A stretch of DNA of 64,000 nucleotides from Oryza sativa Japonica Group. Taxonomy: Eukaryota > Streptophyta > Magnoliopsida > Poales > Poaceae. The notes under the pieces are model-generated. The model worked only from the letters and a program-made list of their open reading frames with translations. It had not been told where the DNA came from and did not search any database. The translations under genes were made by a program, and so were the position numbers. Numbering within the stretch: position 1 is the first letter of the stretch; every line of letters begins with the position of its first letter. Below are positions 10,985 to 22,590 of the stretch, piece by piece. The DNA lies in NCBI RefSeq assembly GCF_034140825.1, contig NC_089043.1, positions 25,594,001-25,658,000 on the forward strand. Reading direction: 5' to 3'.

Positions 10985-13613
10985 ATAAGGAACAAATTAT
11001 TTTCATTCGTCCTTTCTGATGATTAGTTTGAGCTTGGAAGGATATTGTTCAGCTAGAATGCTGCGTGTTACCCAAGTAGAAATTGAGATATGCAGATAGT
11101 TGTAATTAAAGAACATTTTTTTATCTTATATAATAAGCATACCACGCCCAGATGATAAAGGCTCATTTAGTTAATATCGTCATGCTCAACTCTCCAGTGT
11201 ATTATGAAGCCAAAGAATAAATATAAAGGCCATACTGATTTGGCCTCTTTAACATGGACTTCAAGTTATGCAATTCATGACCGGATTTTCTTTTGTAATT
11301 TTAATTAGAAGCAACCCAGCGCTTCCGACTGAGATGGTTGTGGGACGACTGGTAGCGCCCAGCGGTTGAGTTCTTGGGCGAAGCGGCAAAATGGCTCGCG
11401 AAGGCCAGCGGCAGCTGGAGATTGACGATGAAGAAGCGGTCGGTGGAATTTCTCTTCTCCATAGCCATTTAGCCTCTCCTTTCAAGATAACTCTGTACGC
11501 TTGATGCCCCTCTAATAATAGCTTAGGATTTTTTGAGGCATCGATAGCTGCAATCAGTGCTCATGTCATCATTCAATGACCTGTAACAATTTTGAAAGAA
11601 CTATGTTGGGCACCAGATGAACCCAGGCAGATGTTCTTTGGATCGGTTTTTGTACACCACAAGGTTCTATCTGCAGGAAATTTAACAAAAAATAAACTGG
11701 CCAACTATATTCGCTATGCAATGGAGTTTATGGTGAAAGCTCAGTTGCTTTTTGTTCCATATAATATCCTTGAATTGTAGTCTGAAACCAACTTCTTAAT
11801 ATAATGGGCAGAGCTCCAACCTTTACTTCAGAAAAAGAGAAAAAGTCACCTTCTCCTAACTTACCCACTGTGTTGTTTTTTCCATTCACATGCGTTTGCA
11901 GCTTGGCAACTAGAGGAGGAGCTGACTTCTAGATTGATCTGCTCTCTTATTTTCCAACAATGAGCATTTGTTACAGGCAATGAGCTTGTACAGCAAAAAA
12001 GGCTCAAATATGAAACCATCTGTTACAGCTTATATGTGTTTGCATTGAATTAGCAAGTACAACAAAGAAGGCTCAAATTTCCCTTTTGTTATTGCTAATA
12101 CTTCATGAGCTTATGAAACTATTTTAGTAAAATTCAATTCTCTCAATTCCTTGGCGATTGCGCCAAAAACGCAAGTTCCATTTGGATTCCCTTTTTATCA
12201 ATGATAACCGCAGCATTGTTGTCATAGCGTATTATTATACCGTCTTCGCATTTGAACTCAGTAGTTCCTCATTGAAAATTAGACTCTGGATATGGTAATA
12301 TGGAGAATACAAAGTGGTTTGAAGCGCCCCTTGTTTTAAAGAGATGACGAGTTATTCATATTCAATTTGATGGTCAGAGGACAATCTGTAGTCGCGCCGC
12401 CATCCCTCCTGCCGATCTCCAGCAACGCACGGCTGCCTAAAGCGCCACTGCCGCCGTCTCTCCAAACTGCACTCACGCTGTCTCTTTGTCATCGAAAGGT
12501 CCTGCGTGCACGCTTCCTAAACTATTAGACGGGGCATTTTTTAGCCAGACAGATAGAGAGGTAAATATTAACAGGGAGGGGAAAAATGTAGAAAGGTGAG
12601 CCGATACGGTGAACATATCATATAATTTCTTTTCCTCACATAAAATTTTCAAAGTTATTAAAGACAATGGAATTGCACCGTAGCGTTTAGCACGAACATA
12701 TTACTAGTTAATCAAAGTTAGTTTTCTACCAATCACATAAAACAAACTTCTCTCTTTTTTTAGGAAACTTATATTTATTTCTTGATAGAGAAGGAAACAT
12801 GTGGGATTTTACCTCCTCATCGGCAATGGGCAGTGGCCGATACAATCAACCAACAATATAAAAAATTGTCCCTGACAATTTTTAGCCGTCAGGGCTAATT
12901 CAGTTTCTGATAGTGATTAGCCTATTAGTTTGGTTGTATCTATAAATATTGAAACAGTATATCTATCACTAAAATCAACTTGGTGAAAATTTGTATCGAG
13001 GTATTATATATATTTGTCGCCAATATTTTTCATATGAACCGTTATGCGTTTTTTTATATATAAGGGGTTTCAAACTTTCCCGAGCATTTATTGTACAAAG
13101 AGTTGTGTTCGGGAGGAGGGGTTCCCAACAACGAAGCTTGTATTATTGCATGATTAATTAAGTATTAACTACTTTTTTAAAAAAAATGGATTAATAATTT
13201 TTTAAAACAACTTTAATATAGAAAGTTTTTGAATAAATCATACTGTTTTGTTTTGCAGTTTGAAAAGCGTGCGAAAAACGAGAGGGTTAGGAAAATGGGG
13301 GGAAGAACATAGCCAAGGTGTGCATCGGAAATCATGAAATGTCCGATGACAAAGTAATCCCACTACACGAGTTATTCATGAAAACATTAACAAGGCCGCA
13401 CATATTCGGACTTATTCTCTGAATGCATCACAGAGACGGATTCAGTGCTACGTAGGTGTCCCGGATCGTACCCAACCGCGCGCGGGCGCGATGAGAGAAC
13501 ATCACGAAATAAACACGCAGAAAACATCACGATCGAAACAGACAACACACACGCACAAATCGCATATCACAACAAGGGTTAATTTGTCTTCTTGATCGAT
13601 CGATCGATCGAGC
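10985..13613. other. Spacer between the ankyrin relic and RNase-like copy B
   Basis: No convincing gene. Short open frames exist (for example minus strand near 11290-11470) but no family is recognisable. Decayed MITE-type sequence is visible at about 12490-12665 (a CGTGCACGCTTCCTAAACTA arm related to the element at 24612) and again around 13130-13330. A GATC-repeat patch (CGATCGATCGATCGAT) sits just downstream of the RNase stop. Confidence 0.45.
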
Positions 13614-15649
13614 TCAGATTTCCATGACCGCTTCGAGCAGCTGGTCGATGGCGTCGGCGGCGGCGTAGGATTTGGTGGAGTTGGTCTTGAGCATCCACTT
13701 CTTGAAAGGGTGGAAGAGGATGTCGTCGCCGCAGGTGTACGGCTTCCTCGGGCTGGGGCACTCCACGAACGTCTTGGCGTCCTCCGCGACGCAGACGTAT
13801 ATCTGGTATAGCTGGAACTTGTTGAACGGGCCCTTGCTGCACTGGATCAGCGCCGGCGCGCCGATCCCCTCCTCGATCACCTCCTTGATCTTCTTCACGC
13901 TGTACAGCCCAAAGTCCGGCTTAATACCTGCATACGCGCAGTATAACAAACTGGTCGGTGCATGAAGCTCAAATCGTGTAATCGTGTCGTTTTTGTTATC
14001 AGCGTAGTAGTACTATAGTATGTTACGTTTGTACGTGTGTGGTGGTGTGCGTGCGTGTTTTTTTATTTTTTAGTGTACCGTTGCTGACGAGGCGAGAAAG
14101 GGGGTTGATCTTGTCGCGGAGGGCGAGGGCGGTGTCAAAGTAGGCGCTCTCGGTGAGGTCGGAGCAGACGCCGGACGTCTCCCACGCGTTCTTCCAGCCC
14201 TTCTGGCCGCTCTTGCTGGGGCACCTGATGTTGTTCCAGTACTGCATCAGCCTCGTGACATCCCCAATCTGCAGTACACATCACATCCCATGATAAATAA
14301 ATGAGCAATTTTACAGTCCTTGAGAAGAGTACTATAAGGTACTTTCTTCGTTTTACAATATAAGTCATTCTAGCATTTCTCATATTCATATTAATGTTAA
14401 TGAATAGAATTTCATTAACATCAATATGAATATGGAAAATGCTAGAATGACTTACATTGTGAAACGGATGGAGTACCAGGTACTATGAGGTATCAAATTT
14501 TACACTAAATTTTTGGTACCTCAAGGACCGTAGAATAGTTCTAAATAAATAGAATCAACCAAAGAGTAGATCTAGTCAAGTTTGTATGTATTGATGTATA
14601 TATACACATACTTGGTTCATGTCGAATGGAGTGTTGCTGCAGCTGGACAGGGAAGAGTTGGTGGTGGCGTTGTAGACCGTGAAGCCGGCGACGTAGAAGT
14701 CGGACGCCGGCGCGACGTCGGTCTTCGGCATGCAGCATCCGGCCTTCGTCTGCGCGCAGTACGCTCCCGGCCACTACATGTGCATCCATATCCTTAATTA
14801 ATCACGTTATTATTGTTGCCAGATCTAGTGAGTGTTTTAATTGCTACTACCATGAACAAGCAAGAACAATAAAAGATGCTGCAAGAACAATCAAGTTTCA
14901 GCAAATACGGACGAATTATTAGGTGGTAGCTTTCATGAGGTGATGGGTGGCCATATGGTTAGCTGCACGCCGTCGACAAGGTCAGTATGGGTTATCACAA
15001 ATTTTGCATGGATGATCAGTTCGTGTCTCGACAAATTAAAACCGGTGGTCCATGTTAAGCAAAACGTGCGTTTTTCCTCTTTTTTTTCAAAATAAAATCC
15101 TTAGTTTATTTGCAGTGTCCACATCTGTCGTCCTCGAGCTTTGTTCGCCACGTTTCAGAATTCAGATTTAAAAATGCAATAGGTGTAGATCATCAGATGT
15201 GTTTTTTTTTACGCGAATCAGATGTGTTATTTCCTCTTCTGCTATTAAAAATCTGATACATGCTGGTGATGATAAATCTCGACGGTTATATTTCTCCCTT
15301 TGCATATTTAGAGAACGGTCAGTTAATTTAATTAATTAACAGCTTTACCCATGCGACTGAAAACTGAGCTGGGGGGTCATGAATCAATTAACAATCCTGC
15401 CTGCAAATGTTAGTCTCTCTATAAAATAGAAACGAAAATAAAACTCAAATATAACAGGTGAGTTCAGAGTTTGCACGTATTTAAATCGATCATCTACAAA
15501 TAGCTACAGGGCTTAATTAATCTGTGCATCCATACCATGAAAGTAATCTGGTAGAAGATTTTGTCATCTTTGGCAGCAATGGCAGCCGGTGAGGCTGCTA
15601 CCAGCAGCAAGCCAAGAAGGCAGAGCAGAGCTATCCTGCCGGAAGCCAT
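13614..15649 (-). CDS. S-like RNase T2-family protein lacking both catalytic histidines (tandem copy B)
   Basis: Exons from high to low: 15536-15649, 14612-14773, 14079-14268, 13614-13927, in frame to 259 residues. Exons 1 and 2 are the same lengths as in copy A (38 and 54 codons) and introns sit at the same phases, so the pair arose by tandem duplication. The N-terminus is a signal peptide (MASGRIALLCLLGLLLVAA). Family landmarks are WPGAYC, MQYWNNIRCPS, KFQLYQIYVCVAEDAKTF and the paired cysteines. The first catalytic block is DFYVAGFTVYN, without His. The second is NAWETSGVC, where the usual Glu and His of EWxKHG are both gone, so it is further from an active enzyme than copy A. RNA cleavage is therefore not expected; a stress- or light-related non-catalytic role is inference. 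Intron 2 carries nested MITEs. Possibly the drought-induced S-like RNase/OsRNS4 locus, unverified. Confidence 0.93.
14317..14535. mobile_element. Older MITE in intron 2 of RNase copy B, split by a younger one
   Basis: The flanks GTCCTTGAGAAGAGTACTAT and TTTTTGGTACCTCAAGGAC are roughly complementary. They enclose both TTTTACACTAAATTT and the Stowaway-like insertion at 14342-14473. A related sequence (ACACTAAATTTTCTGATACC) lies at 27178-27290. Confidence 0.5.
14342..14473. mobile_element. Stowaway-like MITE, 132 bp, in intron 2 of RNase copy B
   Basis: Almost the whole element is one inverted repeat: CTTTCTTCGTTTTACAATAT on the left mirrors ATTGTGAAACGGATGGAG on the right. It is flanked by TA at 14340-14341 and 14474-14475. 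The minus-strand transcript could fold into a long hairpin of about 63 bp. Confidence 0.88.
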
Positions 15650-15742
15650 ATCTGTGGTCTGTGGAGAAACTCAACTGGAATTGGCCTGCAATTCAGATGA
15701 GAAATCGCCGCTGCGATGAGGAATGGAGGGGGAGCACGGTGG

Positions 15743-15750
15743 TATTTATA
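15743..15750 (-). promoter_or_regulatory. TATA box of RNase-like copy B
   Basis: TATAAATA on the minus strand, 94 bases upstream of the ATG, in GGCCTATAAATACCACC. The core and following CC match copy A, suggesting the promoter was duplicated with the gene. Confidence 0.75.
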
Positions 15751-15812
15751 GGCCGGCCTACGTATGTAGGACGGGCATACATCATGAGAAGCATACCTAC
15801 CTACACAGCGGC

Positions 15813-15998
15813 GGGTCTGTTCAGATTATAGCCAAAATGAACCTTATCAATTTTTGGCAATTTAACAATATTGCCAAGTTTTGACATGATTTCTTATATA
15901 TTTACTAGAGTTTGATAAAAGAACTAAATTGATGCACATATTTGATCACTTTACTAAATTTTGGTAAGGTTTATTTTGGCTACAATCTGAACAGGCCC
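15813..15998. mobile_element. MITE with GGGTCTGTTCAG ends
   Basis: Left GGGTCTGTTCAGATTATAGC and right GGCTACAATCTGAACAGGCCC are inverted repeats, followed inside by CAAAATGAACCTT and AAGGTTTATTTTG. It lies just upstream of RNase copy B. A partial relative appears near 7800-7875. Confidence 0.75.
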
Positions 15999-16020
15999 TT
16001 CGTTCTCGTTTGGACGGGTT

Positions 16021-16262
16021 ACTCCCTCCATCACAAAGAATGATCAAATTTTATCCATTCATACCTACTAATACAAAACCAAAATAAAGTAGAATATCTA
16101 TACTTTATCAAATCCCAACACAAATATTCTTCACTTTATCTACTCACAGTGCAGTTATTCTTTACTTTCACAAAGTTTGGTGCAATGATTATTAAAAGTA
16201 AATTTATTTTAGGACAAATAAAATGAGCTAAAAGTAAACTTATTTGGGACGAAGAGAGTATG
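16021..16262. mobile_element. Stowaway-like MITE (diverged)
   Basis: Left CTCCCTCCATCACAAAGAA and right TTATTTGGGACGAAGAGAG close a 240-bp AT-rich unit with an internal TTTACTTTTAA-type symmetry. TA-like borders. Diverged ends make the exact limits uncertain. Confidence 0.6.
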
Positions 16263-17074
16263 TACACAGTACACTCCTGTCGGTCTCTATCTTTTTGTTA
16301 CTACTCCAACCCATAGTATAACAACATAATACTAAATGGAAGAGATCTCCTTTTAGTTATCTGAATGGTCAAAATTTAAATTTTAAAATGTTTGGATTCT
16401 TTCTTTTAAGTGGCTAAAAATGCATTCTCCTGCACTAAAATTAGTGTCTTAGAGTATTTATATTGTGTATAAATTTAAATCCTAGAAAACCTTATATTTG
16501 GGAGGGGAGAAAACAGTAGTTCCTTGTCTCATGCTTTTTGTTTTTCTTGAGGAAAAGATAAATTATTTTTCACGCAAATAAATAAAAAAAATGTTCATGT
16601 AGACACAAGAGCAGATAAATTATGACCGTCATAACGATGCTAGACATCGCATGGCATTGAAAGTTCATCCAACAGATAAGAGGTCTTCATAGCGATGGTA
16701 CACACTATAGCCTTAATTTCGTTCATCACACACCTGTAATACTGCAGTAATATACACTCTGTGCATCCATGATTGCTGGCTGTCACATGTACACAGAGAG
16801 AGAAAGCAAACGTGCCATCCTAACACGTCCCCTACCTGCCAGTGACAACGGCACCTACCACCGGACCGGCCGTGACATCCAAATCGACGTAGCACACGTT
16901 GGCAACGACGCGACACCGGCCGCCCACGGCCACCTGACGGGGAACGTGCGCGGCGCCGCGGCGCGCGCGTCCTCGATGCTCCACCTCCAAGTCCAAGGGA
17001 CGGTTAATCACTATCTCCGTTCAAAAAATAATCACTATCTATGACCTGAAATACAAAATGAATATAGGTATTAA
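16263..17074. other. Spacer
   Basis: AT-rich, then a GC-rich patch at about 16810-17000 with short overlapping open frames on both strands but no recognisable protein. No element ends found. Confidence 0.4.
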
Positions 17075-17341
17075 GAGCAAGTACTATAGGCAGCCAAACA
17101 CAAGCTCAAGATGTCACATATGACTAAATAATAAGGTGGATGAGAGAAGAAAGATGAGAGAGAAATAGTCACCTCTTATATAAGGGGCAACCCCTACACA
17201 AACTTCAATAAACATGTGAGAGTGTTAGAGATATTAGAGATTGTATGATAGAAGTAACCTATAATACATGTTACTTCTTAATTTAGTGGTGTATGTCATG
17301 CATGAAATTGAATGTGGTAGTCACCTCTACTAAACTTGCCC
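17075..17341. mobile_element. Tourist-like MITE
   Basis: Ends GAGCAAGTACTATAGG and CTAAACTTGCCC are inverted repeats, flanked by TAA at 17072-17074 and 17342-17344. The three-base TAA duplication is typical of Tourist/Harbinger MITEs. Related copies lie at 32550-32761 and about 33304-33547. Confidence 0.75.
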
Positions 17342-17429
17342 TAATGGGCGATCGATCGCTGGGCACGATCGGTCCCCCTCCCCACATCGATCACCCCCTC
17401 CTCCACGTGGTTTTCTTTTTTGGTACCGC

Positions 17430-17800
17430 ATTACTTTCCTATTTTTAGTAAATTTATACACCTAAAGTTTGTACACCTTAAGTTTACACATCTAAATTTT
17501 ATACACCTAATTAGAGACCAAAGTATATAAGTCAAAAGTTTATATACCCGATTAAAATTTGAATTTGAATTCAAATATTTTTTATATATAGTATTTCTAT
17601 ACATATAAAATTTATACACCTAAAGTTTATAGACCCAAAATTTATAAGTCAAAAGTTTACATACTCGATTCAAATTTAAATTCAAATATTAGTTTATAGA
17701 CCAAAGTTTATAAGTCAAAAGTTTACATACAAGTTTCAAATTTGAATTTGAATTCAAATATTTTTTATACATGGTATTTTCATACATAAAAATTTCTAAC
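17430..17800. repeat. AT-rich imperfect tandem repeat
   Basis: Units containing AAGTTTATAGACC, TATAAGTCAAAAGTTTAC, ATACCCGATT and TTTGAATTTGAATTCAAAT recur several times with variable spacing. Such blocks are common in rice transposon-rich DNA. The parent element was not identified. Confidence 0.6.
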
Positions 17801-17829
17801 TTTGTTTTCTTATATTTTTTTAAAAAAAT

Positions 17830-18144
17830 TTATGGTGTAGTAGGAAGAGAATAAGGGAAGGAGGAAGGGGCAGAGAAGCGTATGAGGGGATGGGGGTGGG
17901 TGATCGCTGTGGGCGAGAGAGAATGGAGGTCCGGGTAGCTGCACTCCCCTCCGTTAACCCCGTCTATTAACTCCCCACAGTGCGACACGTCAGCAAAACC
18001 GGGCAAAAACTGAGTCAATACTGCCAAGGGACCTTCTACGGACGGTTTTAGTAATTTTAGGGTTACACATTTCTAGCATTCTAGTTAAGGGACTTTAAAA
18101 AATCTCGGTGTTAATTTAAGGGACCTCTGGTGAACTTATTCCTT
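17830..18144. mobile_element. Solitary MULE-type terminal arm
   Basis: Read on the minus strand it begins GGAATAAGTTCACCAGAGG and continues with a GCTGACGTG-containing stretch. It has the same GGAATAAG terminus and arm architecture as the elements at 18180-19586 and 53332-54562. No partner arm was found to its left, so it is a fragment. Confidence 0.55.
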
Positions 18145-18179
18145 AAGAGATACAAATCAGATCCGACCACTTTATTCCC

Positions 18180-19586
18180 GGAATAAGATCACTTTGACTC
18201 CCTCAACTGACCACCAAATCTAAATCGTATCCCTCAACCGCAATACCAGAAATCTTGACCCCCGAACTTACAAAACCAGTGCAATTTAACTCCCTCGGTG
18301 GTTTTGGAGGGTGGTTTTGCTGACGTGGCGCATATGTGGCAGTGTTGACCCGGTCTTTGTGCCACGTGGCATTGACGTGGCGCTTATGTGGCATTAAAAT
18401 AAAAATATATATGCGGGGCCCATTTGTCATTCACATAAAAAAATATATGGGACCCACTAACATGTAGGTCCCACATGTCATCCTATCTTATCCCTTCTTC
18501 CTCCTCCCTACTCTATCTCTTCTTTCTCTTTGTGCGTGGGGAGGGGCGTCCGGATCGGCGGCGGCGACGCCGGGCAATGGCCGGTGCGTGCTCGCGCCCT
18601 TCACCGCCGCCGCCGCCGGGGAAGGCGGAAATGGCGGGGGCGGCGGAGGGAGGGAGCGAACCCTACCACAAGGCGCCACCGGAGGACAGCGATCAACATA
18701 TCTCCTCATCCACGGCATGGCGTGGTGGTGCCTCGCCGGAGTGCGCGGCGGCGCGTAGGCGTAGCAGCTCAGCTTAGGCTTCGCCCTAACTCTGGATCCC
18801 AATCCACCATGCGGCGTCTCTACCTCTACGAATCAGGTCAGGCTTCGATCCCCATTCGCTCGTGCTCTCGTTGGCGTGGAACAACAGGTGCAAGAAGCTG
18901 GGCAAGCTGGCCAAGATGTCCAGCGCCGACGTGGAAGGGGCCGAGAAGGTGGAGGAACTCCATCTCGTGATGGAAGAGTAGCTGCCTAGCTAGATGCTGC
19001 ATGGTTGATTGGTTTCAAGTAATTTCATGGGTCTTTTGTTTTTTGAGACAGTCCATTTTGCTCAGTTTGATGTAGTGATGTTTATGGCGTGCAAAGTCTG
19101 AGGACTTCTCTCATTTTGCTCAGAGAGAATTAATCCATTTTGTGCAGAGTATGAGGACTTGTCAAGCAAATGATTTTAACCAAACATTGCAAATGATTTT
19201 GTGCAGAGCCTGCCGCCGGCTCATGTAAGGGCGGGAGAGAGAGAGAAATAAGGGAGAGAGGAGGAAGAAGAAGGGTAGTGAGAGAGAGGATGACATGTGG
19301 GACCTACATGTTAGTGGGTCCCACAATTTTTTTTAATGACAAATGGACCCACATATATTTTTTTCTTTTAATGCCACCTAAGCGCCACGTTAATATCACG
19401 TGGGATAAAGACCAGGTCAACATTGCCACGTGTGCGGCCACGTCAGCGAAACCGCCCTCCAAAACCACCAAGGAAGTCAAATTGCACCGGTTTCGTAAGT
19501 TTAGGGGTCAAGATTTCTGGTATTGCGGTTGAGGGATACGATTTAGATTCGGTGGTAAATTGAGGGAGTCAAAGTGATCTTATTCC
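18180..19586. mobile_element. Non-autonomous Mutator-like element (Pack-MULE candidate) with roughly 300-bp inverted ends
   Basis: Terminal inverted repeats run about 18180-18484 and 19283-19586, both starting GGAATAAGATCACTTTGACT, and look about 90% alike by eye. Exact 9-bp target duplications TTTATTCCC lie at 18171-18179 and 19587-19595, which is diagnostic of Mutator-like transposition. No transposase is present. The 800-bp interior is GC-rich and holds coding-like segments, including a plus-strand frame at 18865-18981 (WNNRCKKLGKLAKMSSADVE and a stop) that looks like a captured exon. The right end is 222 bases upstream of the proteasome gene's ATG, so it may contribute to that promoter. 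Confidence 0.9.
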
Positions 19587-19808
19587 TTTATTCCCTGCAA
19601 ATCGTCCCAGGCCCATATAGAAAAAGTTGGTCCAACAGAATCGTAACGCAAAACGATTTCGAGCTCGTCGGCCCATCCAGGAAGCCTACCACATCAAGCC
19701 TGCGAGTCTGCGACGTCTTCTTCTTCCCCAAGAAGCAGCAGCAGCAGCCCAACTAGTCTTCGCTCCCCACCAAGCTCCGCCACCGCCGGAACCCTAGACC
19801 CGCCGGCG

Positions 19809-21804
19809 ATGGCCCGCTACGACCGCGCCATCACCGTCTTCTCCCCCGACGGCCACCTCTTCCAGGTCGAGTACGCCCTCGAGGCCGTCCGCAAGGGCAA
19901 CGCCGCCGTCGGCGTCCGCGGCTCCGACACCGTCGTCCTCGGCGTCGAGAAGAAGTCCACCCCCAAGCTCCAGGACTCCAGGTACCCATCACCTCCTCGC
20001 GACCTCTCTCCCCATACACCCCCATAGATCTCATCTCGCCGGTGGGGGATTCGATTCGCAGGTCGGTGCGCAAGATCGCTAGCCTGGACACCCACATCGC
20101 GCTGGCGTGCGCGGGGCTCAAGGCGGACGCCCGCGTGCTCATCAACCGCGCGCGGGTCGAGTGCCAGAGCCACCGCCTCACCGTCGAGGACGCCGTCACC
20201 GTCGAGTACATCACGCGCTACATCGCCGGCCTGCAGCAGAAGTACACCCAGAGCGGCGGGGTCCGCCCCTTCGGACTCTCCACCCTCATCGTCGGATTCG
20301 ACCCTTACACCGACAAGCCCGCGCTGTACCAGACCGATCCCTCCGGCACCTTCTCCGCGTGGAAGGCCAACGCCACGGGGAGGAACTCCAACTCCATGAG
20401 GGAGTTCTTGGAGAAGAATTACAAGGAGACCTCTGGCAAAGAGACCATCAAGCTCGCAATCCGTGCTCTCCTTGAGGTATTTTTTGTTTCTCTTGCTTCC
20501 TCAGCAGTTTATTTGATGTCAATTGTAGACTACAAATAGTGCTTGACATGATTTAGGAATAACCAGAGGTAGAACGATATAAATAACAGACATATGAAAT
20601 GTACTCCTGATTTGACCTTGCTGGCTTGCTCATCTATCAACAGTGTCATGGTGAAATCAATTATGTTTGAAGAAATTAATTAATTGTAGAAGTTGTAAGA
20701 GTAATGTTTTCCCAGTGGTAATTTGTAATGCTGAATTGTGTGGTTCATTAAGATAAATGTATTTGAAGTGCCCCTGGGAATATTAAAATCTAGACATTGG
20801 GTGCAATCTTTTATATACCATACCATAACCCATCCATGGAGATTTTACTTTTGTATGTCTTGCCACTGTATGTTTGGAGTATTCTGAACCCAAATTGACA
20901 AAGCCTAGTGTGCTTTGTCAATCTACACAACTGAAGTTCCTTAAACCTTGTTGGTAAAAATCTCTGGTACACGTGAATCTTCTAATAACACACTTGTAAA
21001 ATTCTTCTATAGAACGAGTGTTATGGATAACAACCATTTTAATTAAGAAAACCACAAATTATAGGGAGTTTTTATTGAATCCCGTCTTCTGAAAGGTCTG
21101 TGACTTTAGGCCTATTGTGCAATTATTAGATGATCCTTCACATCCTCTGGCGTTCTGCTCTGATTCCAAGAATGTACATAAGCATGATACCAGATTTAAC
21201 AAATTGAGGGATTTCAGGACCTAAATTCTTATATTTCAGGACCTAAATTCAGATTTAACAAATTGAGGGATTTCAGGACCTAAATTCTTATAAATTTCAG
21301 AAGCCTGATGCTTTAATTAATTTTGTCACATGCATCATATTTGTTTCCAGTATAGGTTGCATCCGAGTGTTCAGGCTCTCTATTGTCATATCCTCTCATG
21401 GTATTTGTAGACTATGACTAAAAACTTTGTAGTAAGATGGTTGAGTGTATGCCTTATGCAGAGGCTATCTAGAAAAAAATGCCATCTCATGGTTAAGTGT
21501 GACCATGTGAACATGACTTATTTTTCACTACTTGAACTCATTTGTCTTTGGCCTATGCCACTACGCTAGTATGGTATTTGGTTGCATTTATTTAGATTGT
21601 TTTTGTCAAGCAATTACTGACGAACTGACATAAATTGCACAGGTTGTTGAGAGTGGCGGAAAGAACATCGAGATTGCAGTGATGACACAGAAGGATGGTC
21701 TTCGCCAACTCGAGGAGGCTGAAATCGACGAATATGTTGCTGAGATCGAGGCAGAGAAAGCTGCAGCTGAGGCTGCAAAGAAGGGTGCCCCTAAGGAGAC
21801 CTAA
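19809..21804 (+). CDS. PAD1B: 20S proteasome alpha4-type subunit (alpha type-7, PAD1)
   Basis: Structural subunit of the outer alpha ring of the 20S proteasome core, which degrades ubiquitinated proteins in cytosol and nucleus. Exons 19809-19981, 20062-20476 and 21643-21804 join to 249 residues, the usual length. The alpha-subunit signature is at the N-terminus ([20 protein letters not shown], residues 4-23), followed by the NTN-hydrolase fold ([45 protein letters not shown]). There is no N-terminal catalytic Thr, as normal for alpha subunits. The C-terminal tail is the Lys/Ala/Glu-rich [17 protein letters not shown] typical of plant PAD1. The start is the first ATG after a GC-rich leader. 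Intron 2 is long (1.2 kb) and contains a tandem duplication. Rice has two near-identical PAD1 copies; assigning the B copy rests on remembered gene order. Confidence 0.97.
21191..21308 (+). repeat. 59-bp tandem duplication in PAD1 intron 2
   Basis: The unit beginning CAGATTTAACAAATTGAGGG occurs at 21191-21249 and again at 21250-21308, with few differences. Confidence 0.9.
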
Positions 21805-22334
21805 TTCTTCGCTGTACCAAATTTTCATTCCATCAACACATTTAGCGCATTACTTGTGTTCCACAGCACTGTTTTTAACTGTTCTAGAGGAACGCTAGAT
21901 TGTTTGGAGAGTGAATGATTCTATTCTTATTGCACATCAAGATCCCTTAGACCCAAATGCCTTGTGATGTACTTGTTTTCTATATACATGGCTTCTTTTG
22001 AACAAAAGGCTCCTTAGGCTGACTGTAGACTTCATTAAGTCTTGAGGGCAACTGTCAAATCTTGTGGAGCATGATGTTTCCGTTTCTAATCTTTGCTAGA
22101 TGCCTAGATGTTGTGCAGCTCAGATTATTCATCATTAGCTCTTATGATTTCCTTTATCTGAAATTATTGTAAGATAATCCATCATTATTGTAAGGGCAAT
22201 CTGCACCCCAGCACGTACGAGCCGAGGCCTGGAAAACAGATCGGGCCCTATGCTAACCGCAGGATACACACCCATGGCTTATTAAGCTGCAACAAGAAAT
22301 ATATTGTCAAGCAACATGATGCATCGCACTTGTC
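21805..22334. other. PAD1 3' UTR and short spacer
   Basis: T-rich sequence fitting a 3' UTR, then spacer. No gene seen. Confidence 0.5.
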
Positions 22335-22590
22335 CTCCCATCTGTCCTTTTTTTACATGCCTGAAGTTGTCATCTTCATCTGATGACAAAACTGATTTTC
22401 TTGTCAGGCTTCAGAATGCATCCCAAGTAGGGCAACTGCTTTTGTTGTAAGATTCATAATGCTCCCGTCTGTCCTTTTTTTTTTTTTACATGCCTGAAAT
22501 TGTCATCTTCATCTGATGACAAAACTGATTTTCTTGTCAGGTTTCAGAATGCATCCCAAGTAGGGCAACTGCTTTCGTTGTAAGATTTCA
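22335..22590 (+). repeat. Tandem duplication of about 127 bp
   Basis: TCTGTCC, a T-run, ACATGCCTGAA and ATCTTCATCTGATGACAAAA occur in two consecutive copies (starts 22341 and 22468) that differ mainly in T-run length. It lies directly upstream of the small cysteine-rich gene and could affect its promoter. Confidence 0.9.

Noticed and set aside
11592-11780. 62-codon plus-strand frame (MKELCWAPDEPRQMFFGSVF...)
   Set aside because: Isolated, no splice context, no family recognised. Treated as chance.
20107-20475. Alternative frame of 122 codons inside PAD1 exon 2
   Set aside because: His/Arg/Pro-rich shadow of the genuine proteasome frame.
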